Shown here: positions 44,532 to 52,400 of the stretch, in pieces
How positions within the stretch are numbered: position 1 is the first letter of the stretch
Layout of the letters: each line of letters starts with the position of its first letter
From: an uncultured Ruminococcus sp.
GTDB taxonomy: Bacteria; Bacillota_A; Clostridia; Oscillospirales; Ruminococcaceae
Assembly: GCA_900315975.1 (NCBI GenBank)
Contig: ONBA01000010.1
Coordinates: 1-64,000 of the forward strand
Reading direction: 5' to 3'
Length of the DNA: 64,000 nucleotides
Notes under the pieces: generated by a model
The model's input: the letters and a program-made list of their open reading frames with translations, nothing else
Told to the model about the DNA's origin: nothing
Databases searched by the model: none
Made by a program: the position numbers and the translations under genes

Positions 44532-45019
44532 GAAGGATCGCAGTTTGTCCCGGCAGCTTCGACCCGGTCACGCTCGGACACCTTGACATTATTACCCGAG
44601 CTTCAAAGCTCTTCGATAAGGTTATAGTCCTTATCTCACGAAATGCCGGAAAAGCTCAGCCGAGCTTCACAGCAACAGAGCGTATGCTCATGATAGAAAC
44701 TGTTACGCAGGACCTCGATAACGTTGTTATCGATATACTCGACGGTCTCCTTGCTGACTATGTCCGCAATGTAGGAGCTGTCGCTATAGTGAAGGGCCTG
44801 CGCGCAGTCAGCGACTTTGAATACGAGTTTCAGATGGCTCTCGCCAATAAGAAACTCTATGCCGGCGCTGAGACAGTTTTCCTTACGACCGCTGCTGAGA
44901 ATATGTATCTCAGTTCGAGCGTTGTAAAGCAGATCGCTTACTTCGGCGGCGATATAAGCCATTTTGTCCCCGAAGATATACTTGATGATATACAAAGAAG
45001 ACTTATTAAAGAGAGGTAA
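44528..45019 (+). CDS. coaD: phosphopantetheine adenylyltransferase
   Basis: A 163-residue nucleotidyltransferase making dephospho-CoA from 4'-phosphopantetheine and ATP, the penultimate step of CoA synthesis. CPGSFDPVTLGHLDII carries the TxGH-type motif, and YLSSSVVKQIA the SSS/T-R-like motif. Full length. Cotranscribed with rsmD by overlap, and only 5 bp before the coiled-coil gene. Confidence 0.97.
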   Translation: MRRIAVCPGSFDPVTLGHLDIITRASKLFDKVIVLISRNAGKAQPSFTATERMLMIETVTQDLDNVVIDILDGLLADYVRNVGAVAIVKGLRAVSDFEYEFQMALANKKLYAGAETVFLTTAAENMYLSSSVVKQIAYFGGDISHFVPEDILDDIQRRLIKER

Positions 45020-45024
45020 TTGTT

Positions 45025-45537
45025 ATGAGTATTGATGAGATCCTTGAGGAAATGGACGAACTGCTTGACAAGTCCGCTTCCGTACCATTCGTTTCACACA
45101 AGAAGATCGTTGACGGCGAGCGTATGCGTGAGCTTATAAATGATGTCCGACTTAATATGCCTCATGAACTAAAAGAGGCTAAGAAAATCGAGTTTGATTG
45201 TCAGCGTATACTCAACGAGGCTAAACTCAATGCTGAGGGTATTATCCGCAAGGCTGAGGAAAGAGCTGCTCAGATAGTTTCTAAGGAGGCTATCGTTACC
45301 GAGGCTAAGAAGAAGGCTGTTGACCTCATTCAGAAGGCTCAGGCTGCTGCTGCAAATATGCAGAAAACTGCTGCACTTTCAGTTGCACAGATGCTCAACG
45401 ATGCAGAGGCTACACATAACAAGTCTCTCATGGATATCAAGCGTACTAAGGAAAAGCTTCAGCACGCACTCAAGTCTTCACCGGCTATCGGTCAGAATGC
45501 ACAGGCTGTAAAGCAGGCAATATTACAGGAAAAATAA
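45025..45537 (+). CDS. coiled-coil protein, 170 aa, downstream of coaD
   Basis: A mostly helical protein: MSIDEILEEMDELLDKSA, then a long Glu/Lys/Ala-rich coiled coil (residues 55-145, EAKLNAEGIIRKAEERAAQI) resembling ATP synthase b-subunit stalks. No membrane helix at the N-terminus, so it is not an AtpF itself. Many Clostridia carry such a gene after coaD; automated annotation often calls it an ATPase. Function unknown. The third gene of the operon, ended by a terminator. Confidence 0.85.
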   Translation: MSIDEILEEMDELLDKSASVPFVSHKKIVDGERMRELINDVRLNMPHELKEAKKIEFDCQRILNEAKLNAEGIIRKAEERAAQIVSKEAIVTEAKKKAVDLIQKAQAAAANMQKTAALSVAQMLNDAEATHNKSLMDIKRTKEKLQHALKSSPAIGQNAQAVKQAILQEK

Positions 45538-45541
45538 TAAA

Positions 45542-45601
45542 AACGGAGCAGGTGAGGTTCACCTTGCTCCGTTTTTTTGCGGACAGCTTAATGCTGTCCG
45601 C
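45542..45601. terminator. bidirectional terminator region between the coiled-coil gene and hsp20
   Basis: AACGGAGCAGGTGA..TCACCTTGCTCCGTT followed by seven T (45542-45578). A second hairpin GCGGACAGC..GCTGTCCGC is at 45579-45600, followed by ATTTTTT on the plus strand. Confidence 0.88.
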
Positions 45602-45606
45602 ATTTT

Positions 45607-46035
45607 TTATTTTATTTCAAGTCGCTTTGCAACAGGTTCAGCGGGTTTCTTTTTAGGAAGCTCGATAGTCAGGATACCGTTTTTGTACTCAGCTGAAATA
45701 GCATCTGCTTCAACGTCTGAGATGTCGAAACTTCTCTTGTATGAGCCGAATCTGCGCTCACGGCGGATATACTTCGTCTCGTCATTTTTTTCTTCGGACT
45801 CAGCTTTTCGCTCGGCTGAAATAACAAGATATTCACCGTTGAGGTCTATATTGATGTCCTCTTTTTCAAATCCGGGGAGTTCTGATTCCATTATATATTT
45901 ATCACCGGCATCTTTTATATCAGTCCGGCAGGCATTGACTGGCATAGTGTCGCCCAACAAATCTTTGTCGAGGTCATTCCACATATTGAAAAGGTTAAAA
46001 GCGTTTCTTCCAAAGGGTGTCATTCCGTACATCAT
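45607..46035 (-). CDS. Hsp20/alpha-crystallin small heat-shock protein
   Basis: A 142-residue small heat-shock protein with the alpha-crystallin domain: ADIKDAGDKYIMESELPGFE, NIDLNGEYLVISAERK, and the C-terminal beta8-like YKNGILTIELPKK motif. It binds unfolding proteins without ATP. AGGAGG precedes the ATG. A perfect CIRCE lies about 180 bp upstream (46212-46238), so HrcA control of this gene is predicted; small heat-shock genes are not always in the HrcA regulon. Confidence 0.95.
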   Translation of the reverse strand: MMYGMTPFGRNAFNLFNMWNDLDKDLLGDTMPVNACRTDIKDAGDKYIMESELPGFEKEDINIDLNGEYLVISAERKAESEEKNDETKYIRRERRFGSYKRSFDISDVEADAISAEYKNGILTIELPKKKPAEPVAKRLEIK

Positions 46036-46211
46036 AATTCATACCTCCTGAAAATATATCTCTCAAATCCGGAAGAATATCCGGTTTTATTATTTGCTTT
46101 ATCGTCTGTAATATACTCTTTCCATTGGTATCATTCCTTTCGTTTCATTATCTGTATGATACCGCCGGAATATGAAAGATTTATTATGGGAATGTGATAG
46201 AATTCTGAAAT

Positions 46212-46261
46212 TTAGCACTCACACCAATAGAGTGCTAACGCTTGCCGCCAAAGAGTGCTAA
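46212..46261. promoter_or_regulatory. CIRCE element with an extra half-site upstream of hsp20
   Basis: TTAGCACTC-N9-GAGTGCTAA (46212-46238) is a perfect CIRCE. A further half-site GAGTGCTAA is at 46253-46261. It lies between hsp20 (minus) and the giant gene (plus), closer to hsp20 in expected logic. I could not place an hsp20 promoter confidently. The rest of 46036-46463 is AT-rich. Confidence 0.93.
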
Positions 46262-46358
46262 ATAGCAAAAATTTGGAGAAAATGTTGAAACTTCAAAAAC
46301 TGTATAATCTGCATAAGTATATACCACAAGGATAGCTGTACCTTCTAAAATTGAGTAA

Positions 46359-46387
46359 TTGAATTTTTTGTACTTATTTGATATAAT
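46359..46387 (+). promoter_or_regulatory. promoter of the giant double-dockerin gene
   Basis: TTGAAT (46359-46364), a 17-bp spacer and TATAAT (46382-46387), 77 bp before the start codon. Confidence 0.75.
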
Positions 46388-46463
46388 ATATGTATGCCGC
46401 TATATATGATGCGGATACAGTATTTCCGGGTATTTTTCCCGAAAAATCTAAATGGAGGTTTAT

Positions 46464-49400
46464 ATGAGCAGCAGATTTAAAAGAAGTCTTTCCGGCTTGA
46501 TGGCTGTTGTCACCGCTGCCTCGATGAGTCAGCTCGCACCGCTCTATACTGCGGCGGAAGAGCTTGCACAGTCACTCAAGGTCGAGTTCACAAGCGGCGA
46601 TGTAAACGGCGACGGAAAAACTAATCAGTCAGATGTTGAAGCGTTATACGCTTTCCTCGGCAAGTCCGCAGGAAAAGCTGCCGCTGACAGTAAGTTTGAC
46701 GTTTACAAGGACGGCAATGTCGATGTACGCGACCTTCTCGCCCTGCGTAAGCTTGCAGACGGTGAGAAACCGACAGCTCCAGAAAATGAAGCTTCCGGCG
46801 ATACCGTTAAAATTGAGGTAGGAAGTGCGGAATGTGTTCCCGGCGAACAGGTATCGGTCGATGTGAATATCGTTGACTGGGACCAGGACCTCGGTGCGGC
46901 TGAGTTTTATCTCGACTTCGACAGCAGTCTTTCACTGGTAAGTGTTAAGACTACCGGTGATTATAAGTATGTCACTGATGGAAATGTTGTCAAGTTATAC
47001 GGTCTCTCAGGACTTGAGGACGTTTACCGCGGAACTGTAGCTACTCTTACGTTTGACGTTCCGGATACCGCTTACGGCGATTACGATGTCAAGGTAAAGA
47101 GCTGTGCAGTTTATAACGACGGTTTCCAGTCGCTGAAACCCTCAACAAAGGTAGGTCTCATAGCGGCTGATGTTACCGAGCGACCACTCTATCTCACTCC
47201 TTCATATGTGAACAGCAAGTCGCTGCGAATGACATGGAGTATGCCTTATTGCAGCGGTGAACTTGAAGGTTACATAGTTTATCGCGACGGCAAGGAGATA
47301 GTCCGTACAAAGGACACTTCCTACTACGATACTTCGCTTGAAACCGGTAAGAAGTACGTTTACGAGGTTCAGGCTTACGGTGCAGACAACTACCTTTCTG
47401 CTAAATCAAAGGCAGTTACAGCTGTTCCGCAGGGTCCTGTCATAAATGCTGTCACCTTCCCCGACGGCGCTGATACTATCGGCGGCGATAAGACAGAGGT
47501 AAGGGTAGCAATGGAAAAAACTGTCGACGCAAAGGCTTACGAGCTTTCTTACGTTGACCTTCAGGGCGAAAAGCAGGTTATTTTCAGCGGCGAAAATGCG
47601 GCTCTCTCTGCAACTGATATCCGCTGGAATATCAAGGACGTTCCTACAGGCGAATACACCGTTACTTTCTCGGTTACTGACAAAGACGGCGAAACCGCTG
47701 AGAAGTCGGTAAAGGTAAATGTCGATACGACTGCGCCTGAGAAGGTTTTCGGCTTTGATGTATTCGAGGGCGAAAAAGAGATGAAGCTCACATGGGGTAT
47801 TGCTGCTGAAGCTAAGGTAACAGGCTACAATATCTACCGCAGAACTGAAACAGGTGCATATTCTCTCTTCAAGCATATCGACGGCAGAGAAACTCTTGAG
47901 TACGTGGATAAGGACCTCGCTGAAGGTGATATCTACTTCTATATGATGTGTGCTGTTGACAAATACGGCAAGGAGGGTATATACTCCGACGAGAAGAGTG
48001 CTGCTGCAAAGGGTGACGAGACTTCGCCGGAGGTAACACTTTTCCTTCCTGAAAACGGAAAGGTACTCAGTCACTTTGTCAATCTCTCAATAAAAGCTGA
48101 CGATAATGTAGGTGTAGCTTCTGTTGCAGCTTTCATTTCAACTGATGACGGCACTACATGGGAAAAGCTCTTTGAGGGCAAGGGTGCTTCTTCAAGCTAC
48201 AGCTTCGACACCACAAAATACAAGGATACAAAGGTAAAAATCAAGGCTCTTGCTTACGACTATGCAGGCAACGAAAGTAACGGTCTTGTTCACCTTTACG
48301 CTGTTGACAACGCAGGTCCTGCAAAGGTTGCTGACGTTCGTGCCGTTGCTGTTACCGACGTTACAGCTTCTATTGCGTGGAACGACGTTCCCGATGACGA
48401 TTTCAGCTACTTCACAGCTAAGTACTATCCCTCAGACGATAACAAGGCTGTAAGAACTGCTTCAACGTCGTCAACTCTCGGAGTAAACCTTTCAAATCTT
48501 ACTCCCGATACCGAGTACACTATCGAAGTTGCCGCAGTTGATATCTACAACAACATCGGCGAGTATTCAGAACCTTTCACATTCACGACGGTATCTGATA
48601 CGAATGCTCCGATTATTTCGTATATCAACCCCGAACCGGCATACTTCAACAAGTCGATACCGCTTTCGATTTCCGCTCTCGACGACCACAGCACTGCTTC
48701 TGTGACAATTCAGGCTTCACAGTCAAATGAAGAGGGTGCAAAGTGGACCGACGTTGCTGTTATCAAGAATGAAAACGGCGGAAGCAGTTTCACAGCTTCC
48801 TACGCGCTCGACCTTGCTGATTACAAGGACGGCAAGCTCTTTGTCAAGGCATTTGCTGTTGACGCGGCAGGCAATACCGGAGTTGAATCGCCGGTATATG
48901 CTTACATCGTAGACAAGACTGCCCCCACAGCTCCGACAGCTTTCAAGGCTTCGTCCGACGCTAATTCTATTGAGCTTACATGGGAAGCATACGAAGAAAA
49001 GACTGAATCCGCCAGATTCTCACTCTACAGAAGCGATAAGGAGGACGGCGAGTATACAAAGATTCTCGACCGTGTTGATTACCTCAACTATTTCGACAGA
49101 GACGCTGAACCCGGTAATACCTACTTCTATAAGCTCACTGCTATAGATGCTGCCGGAAACGAAAGCGCAATGTCAAAGGCAGTTTCTGCGGTTCTCAAGG
49201 AGGATAAGGAAGCTCCTGAGATAGTAAGCATAGCTCCCGGGGACGGAAGTATCGTAAGCAGCGTTTACAATACAGTTTCCGTACTTGCAAGTGATAACGT
49301 AAAGCTTGCTTCAATACTCATGGAGTACCGTTTAACTGACGATGCGGCTTACAAGAAATTCGCTGAGGTAAGCGATATCAACGACTATTGTAAGGTTGCG

Positions 49401-52400
49401 GAGGGTACTCTCCCGAAGGAAGCTCTTGCAGGTGAAAGTGTACAGGTAAGAGTTTCTGCGGTCGATACGGCAGGTCTCGTTTCCGAGTACAAGGAAGTTA
49501 AGTTCACTGTTGATAATTCGGCAACCAATATCAAAACTCTAAAGGCAGAGCAGGTCGCAGACCACATCTCCGTAACATGGACAGGCGAGGAGAATAAGCT
49601 CTCACTCGGCTACTATGTATACAAGAAGGCGAATACAGGTTCATGGCAGAAGATAGGCTCTCTTGCTGTTGACGCTGAAAAGAACGGCGAGTATGAGTTC
49701 ACAGACTACAGCGTTAACGCTCCCGGAACAGTTACATATAAAATAGAAGCTTGCAGCTCGAATGGTATGGTAACTTCTAAGGAGACTTCTCCGCTGAATA
49801 TCTACACTAACCCCGAGGCTTCGCTCAATGTTGAGAATACTCAGCAGGTAGGCGTTGAGTACGTTTACGATGCTACAGGCTGCCGTGACTACTACGGTAT
49901 CAGTTCTATCAGCATAAACTTCGGCGACGGCAGCTCCGACAGTGATACATCGGCTGCAACAGCTAAGTTCATTCACAAGTACACTGAAACAGGCGTGTAT
50001 ACAGTTACCCTCACCTGCACAAATGAGCAGGGTCTCACATCTACTATAGAGCAGCAGATAGAGCTAATTGAGCGTACACTCATCGGACAGAGCGAAGTTG
50101 TTGTAAGAACTACTGACGGCAAGAATGCTTCCGGTATCAATGTTTACATCGACCTCGGTACACCTCGTCAGAAGAAACTCAGAACCGATTCAAACGGACG
50201 TGTTTTCTTCAATACTGCCGCAGGTATACATACTATCGGCGTATTCGGCGACGGCTATCTCCCTGCTGAAAAGGAGTGCACTATCCTCGCAGGAAGCGGA
50301 AACAGATACGATATCACAGTTACTGAAAAGGACATAGTTACAGCTGATTTCAAGGTCGAGCGCATGAAGCTTGACGAAATAAAGGCGGCAGGTATCGACA
50401 TAACTGCTCCCGAAAATCAGCACATCGTTGAGGTCGAACTCAATCTTACATATAAGGCTCATGAAAAAAACAAGGGTAAAGCTAAATTCTACGTCAACAG
50501 CAAGGGCGGCGTATTAGGCGGCGGCTTAGGTCTCTTTGGCTGGGGCGGCAGCTGGGGCGGAAGCGGTACCGGCGACGGAAGTGTCACAAAGCCTGTATAC
50601 GTTAAGATAAACCCCGAAACAAACAAGGTAGATACCCTCATCACAATGACAGTTCCGATAAATGCAAGCTTCCTCAAGGAATTCTTCCATGCAAGCCTTA
50701 CTGTTATCAATAACGCTGATGAGCAGTACACTATTTCAGATAATCAGGTTAAACTCAACCTCCCTGACGGACTTACACTTGTAGATTGTCCGGCAAGTGC
50801 TCCGGAAGTTGTTGACTTCGGTACACTCGCAGGTCAGGAGGTAAAGGATATCGACTGGATAATCCGCGGCGATAAGAAGGGTACATACAATATTTCCGCT
50901 TCTTACTCCGGATTCCTTGACAGATTCAATGAAAAGCTTGAGGCTGAATTCAAGCCTGAAGACCCGATAACTGTTTACGGCGAAGAGGCTGTTTCAGTTG
51001 ATGTTATAGTTCCCGAGCAGCTTTTCAACAACAGATTCGAGTTTGAAGTAACTCTTACAAATAACTCGCCTGTTGATATCTACTGCCCGAATACTGACGT
51101 AGGCGCTATAATTTCAAGTGCATTCGGCAATGAGACTCTGACTTACCCGATAATCTATCAGAGAAGCATTAAAAAGGACGGCAGATATATCCATATCCTT
51201 GATGCAGATGAGCCGAATCTTGAAACTCTCAGACCCGGTATGACGTACAGCGTAGTATATGTTGCAGAGAGTGTGTTCTATGGTATTGAAGAACTCGGCA
51301 AAGACGCATTCTATGAGAGCAGACTTGATGTAGTAAGCGGTACTATAAAGGTGCTCAACGATTCGAGAATACCGGTTTCTCTGCATATAGTTCCTAATAA
51401 GGACTTCATTATCATTGATAAGATAGTTGAACTTGAATATGACCCCGAAACACAGTTCGTCCTCTTCGTAACAGGCGGCAAGCACGAGAAGACTCTTGAA
51501 AATGCTCATGTTGTTTACGGCGAACAGGACGCTCTCACAAATGAATTCGGCTATGTCGTTTTTGACCTTCCCGAGGAAGGTGCCCCGCTTGAAAATATGA
51601 CAATAAAAAGCGGCGGCTATCAGGTAAGAGAGATACTTGGATATGACGGCTATCTCTCAGGTATCGACACTATTAACCTTAACCCCGACGGCGATGAGGA
51701 AGAAGATGAAGACCCGCCGGCACCCGGTCACGCTACAGTTGCACACAGACTCCCGACCGGTGAAATTGCGGCTCCCGGCATTGCAGGCGACCCCGAAGAC
51801 GATGTTTACGAGGGTAAGAACTTCTTTGGCGAAATGGAATTCGGCGATGACTTTGAAGTTACTATTGCTGAAGATATCCCATTCATAGGCGGACACAGCC
51901 TCGGAATAAAGAATATCAATCTCCCGATAAAGGGCGGAGTTGATGATGAAGGTTTTGCTTACCTCAAATTCGGCGAATTCCCTGAAGAACCCAGATGGAC
52001 TAACAAGTCGCAGGAAGATCTGGACAAGGAAGAAAGATTCATTCAGGAAGAATTCAAAGAAGCCTGCGATATTATGAATGAGTACCGCGGCAAGTCGTTC
52101 AGTGATGTTGCTGATAAGGTAAAGCAATCTCCTAATCCGTTCAAAGACACTACATATGATGTAAAGTTCAGCATCTATGGAGCGGTTGCGGCTCATTACG
52201 ACCCGAAAAAAGGACTCAAGCAGTGCATCACAGAAGGCGGAGTTGTTTTCCGCGGAAACATTGAAGTAAAACTTGAAGCAGAAGTAGGCTGGGATACAAC
52301 TATTCTCGTTGCATCTTTGGTTCCTGTTGCTCTTGAAGTAGGTCTGAGCGGTGAAATTACCGCAAATGCTTCATTCACTATGGAGTGTGTAGGAGCAGGT

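Noticed and set aside
46120..46170. Short 11-aa frame (MIPMERVYYRR) between CIRCE and hsp20
   Set aside because: It has a fair ribosome site, but is too short and lacks supporting context; it could be a leader peptide, without evidence.
47406..48074. Minus-strand 222-aa frame in the giant gene
   Set aside because: Antisense to clear FN3 coding sequence, with no ribosome site or recognisable domain.
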